Shown piece by piece: positions 38,160 to 46,789 of a stretch of 64,000 nt of DNA. The DNA lies in contig NZ_QJVB01000001.1 in assembly GCF_003397705.1 (NCBI RefSeq), positions 62,001 to 126,000 on the forward strand. Reading direction: 5' to 3'. Position numbers and translations under genes: made by a program. Source of the stretch: Gardnerella swidsinskii (GTDB lineage: Bacteria > Actinomycetota > Actinomycetes > Actinomycetales > Bifidobacteriaceae). Below the pieces are notes generated by a model, which saw only the letters and a list, made by a program, of their open reading frames with translations, made no database searches and was not told where the DNA came from. Numbering within the stretch: the first letter of the stretch is position 1; each line of letters opens with the position of its first letter.

Positions 38160-39068
38160 TTATAATTTACAATCTTTGCATGCGCGATATAAAGCAATAA
38201 ATTCATCGCAAGTAAGCGTCTCGCCGCGTCTAGTTGGGTCAATTCCAGAATTTTTATATGCTTCTTCTGGAACTTGATTTTTAAGAGCTGCGTGCAATGT
38301 CTTACGTCGTTGCTGGAAGGCGGCATCAATGAAAGCGAATACTCCCTCACGTTCATTATTGTCACCTTTGCCTGTGCAATTGCGAGTAAAAGAAACTAAT
38401 GCTGAATCAACGTTTGGCGATGGCCAAAATACATTACGACCGATAAGCCCTGCGCGTTGGGCTTTGCCGTACCACGCCAACTTAACACTTGGTGTGCCAT
38501 ATACTTTATTCCCAGGTTGTGCGCATAAACGATCTGCTACCTCTTTTTGAACCATAACTAGAAAATTCTGTAAGTTACTAAATTTTTCTAGCAAAGTAAG
38601 AATAATAGGCGTCGCAACGTTGTATGGCAGGTTTGCAACAAGAGTAAATTGTTTAGCCTGCGCAATCTGTGGAACATCATCGGCATTTACTGTCAAAGCA
38701 TCTTTTAGAATGACATTAAATTTTCGCATGGATTGAGGCATAAATTCTTCTACAGTATGCGGCAATCGTCGAGCTAGCGGAGGGTCTATTTCTACTGCAG
38801 TAAGCTGTGCTCCTGTTTGCAATATTGCAAGAGTAAGAGAACCAAGACCAGGCCCTACTTCCATAACGATATCGCCAGATTTAACTTCAGCTGCCGCTAC
38901 TATTTTTCGCACTGTACCAGGATCAATAACGAAATTTTGACCAAACTTTTTGGTAGGAGTAATGCCTTCCTCGGCAGCAATACGTCTAATATCTGCTGCA
39001 CCTAAAAGCTGACCTTCATTTTCAATGCTGATTTCTGTCAAAGTTTTACCGTCCAAATTTCGTAACAA
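38160..39068 (-). CDS. rsmA: 16S rRNA dimethyladenosine transferase RsmA (KsgA)
   Basis: About 302 residues. SAM-binding motif VMEVGPGLGSLTLAI and catalytic NLPYNVATP are intact; KKFGQNFVID precedes them as expected. It dimethylates two adenines near the 3' end of 16S rRNA. Every upstream start is TTG: 39068 has GGA close upstream, and 39041 has GGACGG. I kept the longer one; the true start may be 9 codons shorter. It lies 43 bp downstream of the Rpf-like gene, echoing the actinobacterial rpfB-ksgA pair. Confidence 0.92.
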   Translation of the reverse strand: MLRNLDGKTLTEISIENEGQLLGAADIRRIAAEEGITPTKKFGQNFVIDPGTVRKIVAAAEVKSGDIVMEVGPGLGSLTLAILQTGAQLTAVEIDPPLARRLPHTVEEFMPQSMRKFNVILKDALTVNADDVPQIAQAKQFTLVANLPYNVATPIILTLLEKFSNLQNFLVMVQKEVADRLCAQPGNKVYGTPSVKLAWYGKAQRAGLIGRNVFWPSPNVDSALVSFTRNCTGKGDNNEREGVFAFIDAAFQQRRKTLHAALKNQVPEEAYKNSGIDPTRRGETLTCDEFIALYRACKDCKL

Positions 39069-39111
39069 TTAATCCGTTGCGCCAAAGTGCGTTAAAACAC
39101 GATGCTGCCTT

Positions 39112-40494
39112 TTAATACCAGCCAATTTCGCGCGAATGCTTTACTGCTCCACTAGGTGTTTTATATTTGCTCTTAATGTAACTTAGACCCCAGCTAATTT
39201 GTATTGCGGCATCTTCATGCCAATTCGCTCCTGCGCTGCTCATTTTATTTGCAGGAAGAGCTTGAGGAATGCCATAAGCGTGTGAGCTAGGATTTTCTGC
39301 GTTCCATCTCCATCCAGATTCCCTATTCCATAACCATAAAAGATCTTCCCATTCTTTACCGGTCCAACCCATTTGCGCAGCCGCGCCCTGAGCAAATAGT
39401 TTAGCTTGTTGTGGAGTAGCATGTACAAGGCTATCGGGATTAGAGCTTGGAGCGGGTGCAGGTGGATTAGCTGCAGGTGCGGGGGCAGCAGATGCGGTTT
39501 GTTGTTGAGTTTGCTGTTGGCTGTTTTTCTTCTCCTGTTTTGCAGGCTGCTCAGTATTCTGCTTTTTGTGTTGAGTGTTTGTTTGTTGTTTGGATTGTTT
39601 TGACTTTTGTGTATTTGTATTATTTTTGTGAATTGGTGCGGGAGCAGCCTTACCTACAGCAATAACTTGATTAACTGCAGGCTTTACCAAATTTTGCGAA
39701 ACTAAAGTTGCGCTTTCTGCTTTGCCATCTACGTATGTAACGTTATAAACATCTTCGCGCTCACCATTCACGCCAACTTGTTGTACAACGCGAGAATTCG
39801 CTGGAAGTTTAGGATCTACTACAGTTTGTGTGGCAAAAGGTAATGAAACTGTACGACTTTCTTTGCCATGAGTAACTCGAGAAACACGTAAAACAGTATT
39901 TCCATCATCTTCTTCTACGCTTACGCGATCTTCCTTGCCGAGCACTATACCTTGAGAATCAAGAATTGCGCTCGCAGGTAAGTCTCCATTTTGCACAATG
40001 CGTGTTTTCCTGTCAGCGATAACGCTAATTGGACCTTTTTTATTAATTGATAAGCCGCAAGTGAGTTTATCGTAAATATTTTGCAAATTTACTGTAATTC
40101 GTGAAGCGTTCTTAGCATTAGCTTTAAAAAAGCCGATTAATTGATCGACACTAGTTGCAACAGTCCAGAACGGTATAGTTACTCCATCTACAGTGATAGA
40201 AGTTTGATAAGCACTGCGAACTGTTACAGTAGAATGATTTGTGAGAATATCTCCAGAAGAAGAAATAATTTGATCGTGAGTTTTTACTGGCACGTGTTGT
40301 TCTTCCAATAAACGTATTGGATTTGTTGAATAAGTGCTTACAATATGCGTTTTTCCATTTATGATCATTGCAACAGATTTTTTAGCTGTAAATATAAACA
40401 AGCTTGTTGCTGTGAGTGATATAGATAAAACGCAGGCGATTATTCTTGCACGACGCATCACTATTAATCGTCTAGGCGTCCATCGACGTGCCAT
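39112..40494 (-). CDS. Rpf-like exported wall hydrolase (DUF348-G5-lysozyme-like)
   Basis: 460 residues. After a basic start there is a signal anchor (about 14-38). A DUF348 ubiquitin-like domain follows, with a second possible copy, then a G5 domain at about 195-270 (KESRTVSLPFATQTVVD through ATLVSQNLVKPAV). A Gln/Lys/Ala/Pro-rich linker of about 80 residues leads to a C-terminal lysozyme-like domain (about 370-460) with WNRESGWRWNAENPSSHAYG, whose Glu is the likely catalytic acid. This is the layout of resuscitation-promoting factor RpfB, but the end domain is nearer to transglycosylase or aggregation-factor type. Start site AAGGGAGTGATTGT. Confidence 0.87.
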   Translation of the reverse strand: MARRWTPRRLIVMRRARIIACVLSISLTATSLFIFTAKKSVAMIINGKTHIVSTYSTNPIRLLEEQHVPVKTHDQIISSSGDILTNHSTVTVRSAYQTSITVDGVTIPFWTVATSVDQLIGFFKANAKNASRITVNLQNIYDKLTCGLSINKKGPISVIADRKTRIVQNGDLPASAILDSQGIVLGKEDRVSVEEDDGNTVLRVSRVTHGKESRTVSLPFATQTVVDPKLPANSRVVQQVGVNGEREDVYNVTYVDGKAESATLVSQNLVKPAVNQVIAVGKAAPAPIHKNNTNTQKSKQSKQQTNTQHKKQNTEQPAKQEKKNSQQQTQQQTASAAPAPAANPPAPAPSSNPDSLVHATPQQAKLFAQGAAAQMGWTGKEWEDLLWLWNRESGWRWNAENPSSHAYGIPQALPANKMSSAGANWHEDAAIQISWGLSYIKSKYKTPSGAVKHSREIGWY

Positions 40495-40569
40495 ACAATC
40501 ACTCCCTTTGCAATAATGCTAACTTCTCTATTATACCTTCAGTATTGCATTCAAAATTGAGTGCAAAAC

Positions 40570-40613
40570 AAAATAAAAGTGGGGGCGGGAGAGAAGGGGA
40601 TATTCCCGCCCCC
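40570..40613 (-). terminator. Terminator of the 6C-like RNA
   Basis: Ten-base perfect stem GGGGGCGGGA with TCCCGCCCCC, 13-nt loop, followed on the minus strand by ACTTTTATTTTG. Confidence 0.85.
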
Positions 40614-40705
40614 TATGAGGTGGAGCTGGTTGGGGGACGCTCCACTCTCACCTCGGAAACCCTGAGTTGGGGGAAGGTTCCCGAGTTCTTACTCGCGAAA
40701 AGTTT
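40570..40705 (-). ncRNA. 6C-like small RNA
   Basis: A GC-rich island in AT-rich surroundings. Read on the minus strand it gives two hairpins whose loops each contain CCCCC: stem CTCGGGAACC with GGTTTCCGAG (40685-40652), then GTGGAGC with GCTCCAC (40645-40620). Both are followed by a strong terminator hairpin. Two C-loop hairpins are the hallmark of the 6C RNA motif of actinobacteria, though that motif usually has six C. The 5' end is a guess from TATAAC about 40711. It lies upstream of the Rpf-like gene on the same strand. Confidence 0.62.
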
Positions 40706-40942
40706 TGTTATAAAGATGATCATGTGCACAGATATAGATTTGTTATTTTCATAATACGCCATAATTTGGCACTGTATATGAAAAATAAAAATCTTTTCTA
40801 TTTTTGAATAGTTAATTAGCCACTATCCCCTCTGCTTTAATCATTTCACGTCATTATATGTGATACGAAAGATAACAAAACTATAGTTCTGGAATATGTG
40901 AATGGAAAATAAGAAATACTCGCGAAACGAGTGGAATAAAAA

Positions 40943-41019
40943 TGGAGCCTCCTGCCGGGATCGAACCGGCGACCTGCCGCTTACAAGGCGGCCGCTCTGG
41001 CCATCTGAGCTAAGGAGGC
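40943..41019 (-). tRNA. tRNA-Thr (anticodon TGT)
   Basis: The full cloverleaf reads on the minus strand: acceptor GCCTCCT with AGGAGGC, D arm GCTC/GAGC, anticodon stem GCCGC/GCGGC around loop CTTGTAA, and T arm GCCGG-TTCGATC-CCGGC. Discriminator T is followed by an encoded CCA. Confidence 0.96.
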
Positions 41020-41198
41020 GAAGTTTCTCGTTAGCATGACGAATCATGCTAAGTAGAACAATTGATTAGTGTACCATATGCCACGTCATTACAAAATTAC
41101 GGCGATGTTGAATATAGAAACGGCGTGTTTTTTGTTGTTTATATTTGCGTATTTGGCAATATAAGGCATTAACATAATGCAGTATGGAAGATACAAGC

Positions 41199-43013
41199 AT
41201 GTTCGATTTGCAACCAGGGAATAATGTAGGCGGATACACGCTTATTTCTAGGCTTGGCGGCGGCGCAATGGGGTCAGTTTGGCGCGTTAATGACGATGGC
41301 GGCAATCAATATGCTATGAAAATATTACGTGCGTCTGTTCATGCAAAACAGAGTGAAGATGAAGATTCTGAGCAGGAACGCGCTCGAATACGTTTAAAAC
41401 GTGAAGCTTTGGCTTTGCAGAGGATTCATCATCCAGGTGTTTGCGCGATAGTGGATATGGAATTAGATGCTTCAATCGCTTTTATTGTGACAGAGTTGAT
41501 TGAAGGACATAATTTGCGCGAAGACGTGGATGAGAATGGACCTTATATTGCAGATGATTTGGAGCGTCTTGCGCATAAGCTTATTGAAGCTGTTAAAGCA
41601 GTTCATGAAGCCGGTATTGTTCATCGCGATATTAAACCAACTAATGTAATGATTTCTGCTACTGGACCTGTATTGGTAGATTTTGGGATTGCGATGGGTG
41701 AAGGTGAAAGCCATGTTACTCGCACGGGATTAGTGATGGGCACTCCTGGTTTTATTGCTCCAGAAATTATTGAAGGCGGAGATTCAGATGAACTTACAGA
41801 TTGGTGGTCTGTTGCTGCTGTGCTTGCATTTGCGGCTACCGGTAAGCCTGTTTTTGGCACAAAGCCTATGATGGCGGTTTTGGAGCGTGCTGCCTCAGGC
41901 AATGCAGATTTAACTGGGTTACCTCCTAGAACAATGGCTGCTTTTCGTAAGGCTTTGAATCCGATTCGAGAGCAGCGTTGCATGCCATCTGATTTAGAAA
42001 ATGCAATTAGTCAAGATGCTATGGATCCTTTAGCCTGGCCGGAGGTGAACCGCCCTTTTGACCGTAATGCCACTAACATAACTATGCGTAAAATGTGGTG
42101 TGAAACAAAAGAAAAAACTGCTATACTAACAAATTCTCGTACCTGCGATGCAGCTGGTACAGCTGGCATAACAAATCTTAATTCTGATGGAGAAATGCCA
42201 ACCGTAACTGTTCGTTCTACTACTGTTATGCCACATTCATTAGATAATAGTGAAGACGATAAAACATTTTGTGTGGATGAAAAAACACGAATTAATGCGT
42301 TAAACGATGTAGATTTTCAGAATATACAGGACGACAATTCAAACAATTCACGCATTGCACAATCTTCAAAACTTATTCGTTCTTCTGATAACACTTTTGA
42401 TAATGGCAATATTGAAAATGAAGCAGGTGATTCTCTACACGTTAAAAGTGATGAAGTGTCTTCTGTTGATCCTGCTCTTAATAAACATGATTATGCGCGT
42501 AGAGGAACATGGATACTGCTGATTTGTATAATTCTTCATTTAGCCATTGCTTGCTTAAGCATTCTCGATTCTATTGGTTTTGCGATGGTTTTTATGTGGA
42601 TTAGTGCAACATCCGGCTACAGTATTTCATCAAGCTTGCGAAGATGGCAACTTAACGATGGAATAATTCCTCGCCATGATTCTGTAGTGCTTATTGCAAC
42701 TTTACCGTGGCATATTATTCGAGGATTTGTTTACATGCTTCCACGAGTTATAGCTATTGTTGTTTCTGGAGGTATTGGAGCTGTTATATATCCATTTTTC
42801 TGCGGTAATAATCCTGAATTACTTTCTATAGATGTTGGATCCTTGCGTATTCTTTTACCAACTTACTCACCTAATATTTTTTCAAGTACTGCAGTTGGAT
42901 ATGCTCTAGGATTTATTGTTGCATGGGTTGTTTTTGCTGCAGTTAAGTGGACTACAAAATTCCGTTTAGGATTAGGTGCGTTATTTTATTCTGGAAAATC
43001 ATTTGAAAAATAA
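41199..43013 (+). CDS. Membrane Ser/Thr protein kinase (third kinase)
   Basis: About 604 residues. Kinase domain at 10-270 with LGGGAMGSVW, ATP lysine in YAMKIL, VHRDIKPTNVMI and VDFGIAMGEG, all catalytic residues present. A long Asn/Asp/Ser-rich linker (about 290-430) follows, then three or four membrane helices filling the C-terminus (WILLICIILHLAIACLSIL onward). No external sensor domain is seen, unlike PknB. ATG 41184 lies upstream, but 41199 has GGAAG at 8 bases and is preferred. Target and signal are unknown. A DsbA-like gene follows on the same strand, an arrangement reminiscent of kinases fused or linked to DsbA domains in actinobacteria. Confidence 0.88.
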   Translation: MFDLQPGNNVGGYTLISRLGGGAMGSVWRVNDDGGNQYAMKILRASVHAKQSEDEDSEQERARIRLKREALALQRIHHPGVCAIVDMELDASIAFIVTELIEGHNLREDVDENGPYIADDLERLAHKLIEAVKAVHEAGIVHRDIKPTNVMISATGPVLVDFGIAMGEGESHVTRTGLVMGTPGFIAPEIIEGGDSDELTDWWSVAAVLAFAATGKPVFGTKPMMAVLERAASGNADLTGLPPRTMAAFRKALNPIREQRCMPSDLENAISQDAMDPLAWPEVNRPFDRNATNITMRKMWCETKEKTAILTNSRTCDAAGTAGITNLNSDGEMPTVTVRSTTVMPHSLDNSEDDKTFCVDEKTRINALNDVDFQNIQDDNSNNSRIAQSSKLIRSSDNTFDNGNIENEAGDSLHVKSDEVSSVDPALNKHDYARRGTWILLICIILHLAIACLSILDSIGFAMVFMWISATSGYSISSSLRRWQLNDGIIPRHDSVVLIATLPWHIIRGFVYMLPRVIAIVVSGGIGAVIYPFFCGNNPELLSIDVGSLRILLPTYSPNIFSSTAVGYALGFIVAWVVFAAVKWTTKFRLGLGALFYSGKSFEK

Positions 43014-43145
43014 AAATAGTATGATACGTAATGTGTATTTTCCGTTGATGCCATCTACTAAACTGTGGTGAAGTTATTATTTCATTAGCAAGAATGCTGC
43101 TAGGAACGAGTCTTAGTGTGCGAAATAAATGGTTGAAGGATAACA

Positions 43146-44117
43146 ATGCCTAAAATTCAGATGCGTGATAATAAGCAGGGAGATTCATCTGCTACTCGCC
43201 TACAAAGAACTATAGAAAATCGCGAACGTGCAGCGCGTGAGGCGCGTGAGCGTCGTCAGCAAGCAATTATCGGCGTTATTGTAGTAATTATTGTTGCGGC
43301 TATGTTGGCTGCTGTAGGCATTACTGCGTATCAGGCAGCTTACGTTCAGCCTCAGAAAAAAATAGAGCAATCTGCAAAATCTAATCATAATTTGGATAGT
43401 ATTGATCCAAGTATTCGTCCAAGCGGCGTTAATTCTAAGAATGGCATTCTTTTTAGCAAGGATGGGTACGGCAAGCAAGCTGCTGGTGCTCCTACAGTTG
43501 CCACTTATTTTGATCCTTTGTGCCCTGGTTGCGGATCCTTTAATCGTACTGTTGATGAAACTTTAATTAAAATGGTTGAAGCAGGTCAAATTAACCTAGA
43601 ACTTCACCCAATGTCATTCTTGGATGGACTTTCTACTGACCATTACTCGACTCGTGTTTCTAGTGCTATTGCTTATATCGCTTCATATGATAACAATCCA
43701 AAGCATTTGCTTCAGTTTATCAATGGCATTTTTAACGAAAAATTCCAGCCGGAAGAAAGCGAGGGATATAAGCCTGTAAGCAATAAAGAGTTGATTAAAC
43801 TGGCTAAGAAATCTGGAATTCCAAACGAAATTGCAAGTAAAGCTTTTAACCGCCAATATTTGAAGTGGCAGCTGCTAGTTAATAAATACACTCCTGATCG
43901 TAAGGAATTGTGGAATGTCAGCGGTCCAAATAAAGGATCTATGACAACGCCGACTGTAACTATTAACGATAAATTGCTTGATATGAATGCCATTAATGAG
44001 AAAAAAATGAAGGTGCTTGATGCTCTGCTTCATTGCATCGGCCTGGATAAAAAACAAGTTGGAGTTGCAGGTCAGATGCCTAAAGTGTCTGACACTAGTT
44101 CCCCTATTGCATTGTAA
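43146..44117 (+). CDS. Exported DsbA-like thioredoxin-fold protein, copy 1
   Basis: 323 residues. A basic coiled N-terminus, one TM anchor (about 38-60), then a thioredoxin-fold DsbA domain (about 105-300). The active site is YFDPLCPGCGSF, a CPGC motif, and the cis-Pro loop is MTTPTVTIN. It probably forms or isomerises disulfides in exported proteins. It converges on a paralogue at 44213-45172; 161 bp around the active site (43461-43621) are identical in both while the rest has diverged. Start after GAAGGATAACA. Confidence 0.9.
   Translation: MPKIQMRDNKQGDSSATRLQRTIENRERAAREARERRQQAIIGVIVVIIVAAMLAAVGITAYQAAYVQPQKKIEQSAKSNHNLDSIDPSIRPSGVNSKNGILFSKDGYGKQAAGAPTVATYFDPLCPGCGSFNRTVDETLIKMVEAGQINLELHPMSFLDGLSTDHYSTRVSSAIAYIASYDNNPKHLLQFINGIFNEKFQPEESEGYKPVSNKELIKLAKKSGIPNEIASKAFNRQYLKWQLLVNKYTPDRKELWNVSGPNKGSMTTPTVTINDKLLDMNAINEKKMKVLDALLHCIGLDKKQVGVAGQMPKVSDTSSPIAL
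43461..43621 (+). repeat. Identical core shared with 44709-44869, arm 1
   Basis: 161 bases identical to the reverse complement of 44709-44869. It spans the CPGC active site codons of copy 1. Outside this stretch the genes differ often. Confidence 0.92.
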
Positions 44118-44152
44118 ATAAGCTAAATTATAGAAATCTAAATTATTAAATA

Positions 44153-44188
44153 AAAACGGACGTTAAGTGTATTCTTAACGTCCGTTTT
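44153..44188. terminator. Bidirectional terminator between the two DsbA-like genes
   Basis: A 15-bp perfect stem AAAACGGACGTTAAG with CTTAACGTCCGTTTT and a 6-nt loop. Confidence 0.9.
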
Positions 44189-44212
44189 AGTATAGAGATT
44201 ACTTAATTTTAT

Positions 44213-45172
44213 TTATAATTCAAGCGGCTTACTCTTATACGTAACTTTCGGCATATGACCAGATTTGCCAACATGTTTTTTATCGATTCCCAAAGACTTT
44301 AATATAGCTTCCAAAGGATCCATTTGCTTTTCAGAAGCTGCATTGAGATCTACTAGCTTACCGTTAATTGTTACTGTTGGAGTTGTCATAGCGCCTTTAT
44401 TAGAGCCAGAAACATTCCATAAAGCTTTTTCTTCTGGAGTATTCTCATTAATAACTTCTTGCCACTTAACATAGTGTAAGTTAAATGCTTCATTCGCAAT
44501 CTTATCTGCAACTCCAGCATCTTCAGCTAAATCAATAAGAGCTTTATTTGGTGTTGCTTGGTATCCGTCGCCTTCTTCCGGCTGGAATCTTTCGCTAAAA
44601 ATACTATTGATGAACTTAAGCAAATGCTTTGGATCGTTGTCGTGCGAAGCGATATAGGCAATACCGCCTGAGACGCGATAAGAATATTGATCTGAGCTAA
44701 AACGATTTAAGAATGACATTGGGTGAAGTTCTAGGTTAATTTGACCTGCTTCAACCATTTTAATTAAAGTTTCATCAACAGTACGATTAAAGGATCCGCA
44801 ACCAGGGCACAAAGGATCAAAATAAGTGGCAACTGTAGGAGCACCAGCAGCTTGCTTGCCGTACCCATCTTTGCTAAGAAGAATTCCGCCTTGTAAATTA
44901 GATGCTGGTGGGATGTCAGAAGAAGGCAGTTTTTTAATCTCTTTGGTTATTTGGGAGTCTGCTGTATCCTCAGTTTGTGTATCTGGCTTATTGGTTGTTG
45001 GATTTTCAATTTTTACTTGTGGTTTATTGATTGAATTGTAATAAGTCATAAACCCAGCTCCTGCAGCGAATGCAAGAATAATTAGTGCTATTACGATGCC
45101 AATTAAGCTTTTACTATAAGGGGTATTTGATTTTTGCATTTCATTATTTGTTGTTTCTTGTTGTTGATCCAT
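44213..45172 (-). CDS. Exported DsbA-like thioredoxin-fold protein, copy 2
   Basis: 319 residues from the ATG at 45172, which has GGAG seven bases upstream; the frame opens earlier at 45256. N-terminal polar stretch, one TM (about 24-45), an acidic linker, then the DsbA domain with the same YFDPLCPGCGSF site and MTTPTVTIN loop. Overall similarity to copy 1 is high, and the core is identical in DNA. The two ends IDKKHVGKSGHMPKV and LDKKQVGVAGQMPKV show the diverged tails. Two copies may serve different partners or conditions. Confidence 0.9.
   Translation of the reverse strand: MDQQQETTNNEMQKSNTPYSKSLIGIVIALIILAFAAGAGFMTYYNSINKPQVKIENPTTNKPDTQTEDTADSQITKEIKKLPSSDIPPASNLQGGILLSKDGYGKQAAGAPTVATYFDPLCPGCGSFNRTVDETLIKMVEAGQINLELHPMSFLNRFSSDQYSYRVSGGIAYIASHDNDPKHLLKFINSIFSERFQPEEGDGYQATPNKALIDLAEDAGVADKIANEAFNLHYVKWQEVINENTPEEKALWNVSGSNKGAMTTPTVTINGKLVDLNAASEKQMDPLEAILKSLGIDKKHVGKSGHMPKVTYKSKPLEL
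44709..44869 (-). repeat. Identical core shared with 43461-43621, arm 2
   Basis: Second arm of a 161-bp inverted identity, lying inside copy 2 of the DsbA-like pair. Confidence 0.92.
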
Positions 45173-45412
45173 AGTTATTCTCCTTTTGTGCGCCTTACTC
45201 GACACGCCGAGTTTATGCAAAATACTGATTTTTTGCTGTTTTTCTAAGATAAACATGATATATTAAGGCATGGCTCAACGAAGAGAACCTTCAATGGACC
45301 AGGTAAGTAAACTGTGGACGATTGATACCCGCCGATGTAGGAATTGGGGTCATGAGTGCACACCCTTCACTACGGATCGTTCGGCACGTACCTGCCGATG
45401 AAAGGACATATC

Positions 45413-46540
45413 ATGGCAGAAGTTGTATTTGATCATGTGACTCGTATATACCCGGGCAACGATAAGCCTTCGGTTGATGACTTGAACATGACTATTAAAG
45501 ATGGTGAGTTCCTCGTACTCGTTGGTCCATCTGGTTGCGGTAAGTCAACTACTTTGCGTATGTTGGCAGGTCTTGAAGAGGTTAACAAAGGACGTATCCT
45601 CATCGGTGGTCAGGATGTTACTACAATGCAGCCAAAGGATCGCGATATTGCAATGGTCTTCCAGAATTATGCACTGTATCCGCATATGACAGTTGCTGAT
45701 AACATGGGCTTTGCTTTGAAGATTGCTGGTGTTCCTAAGGAAGAAATCCGCAAGCGTGTTGAAAAAGCTGCAGAAGTGTTGGATTTGACAGAGTATTTGG
45801 ATCGTAAGCCGAAGGCTTTGTCTGGTGGTCAGCGTCAGCGTGTTGCTATGGGTCGCGCAATTGTTCGTGAACCAAAAGTATTCCTCATGGATGAGCCTCT
45901 TTCCAACCTCGACGCTAAGCTCCGCGTTCAGACTCGTACTCAGATTGCTGCTTTGCAGCGTCAGCTTGGTGTTACTACTCTGTACGTTACCCACGATCAG
46001 ACCGAAGCTTTGACCATGGGCGATCGCATTGCAGTGATTAAGCTTGGCGTATTGCAGCAGGTTGGAGCTCCTACTGAGCTTTATGACCGCCCTGCAAACG
46101 TATTCGTTGCAGGCTTCATTGGTTCACCATCTATGAATATCAATCAGCATCCAGTTGTAAACGGTCGAGCTCAGATTGGTGAGGATTCTATACTTCTTCC
46201 AGCTGAGGCTGTTGACAAGCTCACTGCAGAAGATAACGGACAGATTATTGTTGGCTTCCGTCCAGAAGATGCAAGCTTGGCAACATCCGATGATCCAAAT
46301 GCGTTCTCCTTGAAGGTAATGAACGTGGAAGATCTCGGTTCTGATGGCTATATCTATGGCAATATCATCACCGATGGTTCTCCTGAGGAAGCATCTACTA
46401 TGATGTCTGATCAAAATAAGCTCACGACTATTCGCGTGAACCCACGTGCTCTTCCAAAGGTTGGCGACACCGTGAAGATCAAGATTGATCCATCTAAGAT
46501 GCATCTGTTCGCACCTTCTACGGAGTTGCGTTTGAACTAA
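45413..46540 (+). CDS. msiK: Sugar ABC transporter ATPase (MsiK/UgpC type)
   Basis: 375 residues from the ATG at 45413 (AAAGGACATATC). Walker [11 protein letters not shown]-loop in [11 protein letters not shown], signature [15 protein letters not shown], Walker [16 protein letters not shown]-loop VTHDQTEA, then a MOBP-like regulatory domain with NQHPVV and FRPEDA. No permease or binding-protein gene is adjacent. Lone ATPases of this kind energise several carbohydrate importers at once in actinobacteria. Codon use is more GC-rich and C-ending than in neighbours, as in highly expressed genes. The 5' leader of about 140 bp from the divergent gene is also GC-richer. Confidence 0.92.
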   Translation: MAEVVFDHVTRIYPGNDKPSVDDLNMTIKDGEFLVLVGPSGCGKSTTLRMLAGLEEVNKGRILIGGQDVTTMQPKDRDIAMVFQNYALYPHMTVADNMGFALKIAGVPKEEIRKRVEKAAEVLDLTEYLDRKPKALSGGQRQRVAMGRAIVREPKVFLMDEPLSNLDAKLRVQTRTQIAALQRQLGVTTLYVTHDQTEALTMGDRIAVIKLGVLQQVGAPTELYDRPANVFVAGFIGSPSMNINQHPVVNGRAQIGEDSILLPAEAVDKLTAEDNGQIIVGFRPEDASLATSDDPNAFSLKVMNVEDLGSDGYIYGNIITDGSPEEASTMMSDQNKLTTIRVNPRALPKVGDTVKIKIDPSKMHLFAPSTELRLN

Positions 46541-46599
46541 AACGTTGGTTTGCCTGCTTATATAAGCTAATGAGCAAACTTTCGGTATAAGGTATAGAG

Positions 46600-46627
46600 C
46601 GGGGTTCGCAATATGACGCGAACCCCG
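46600..46627 (+). terminator. Terminator after msiK
   Basis: Ten-base stem CGGGGTTCGC with GCGAACCCCG, 8-nt loop, followed by TTTTT. Confidence 0.92.
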
Positions 46628-46789
46628 TTTTTGGCACAAAAAAGCAGCATAATAAGTGTACAATAATACATCATTACAATGCATCGCTTATTATATATAG
46701 TTGTTATCAATAATTCGTCGGTGGTTGAGCTGTGTTTATCTGGAATGCAGTGATATCGTTGGCATGAGCTTGATTGGTAAATAAACTTT

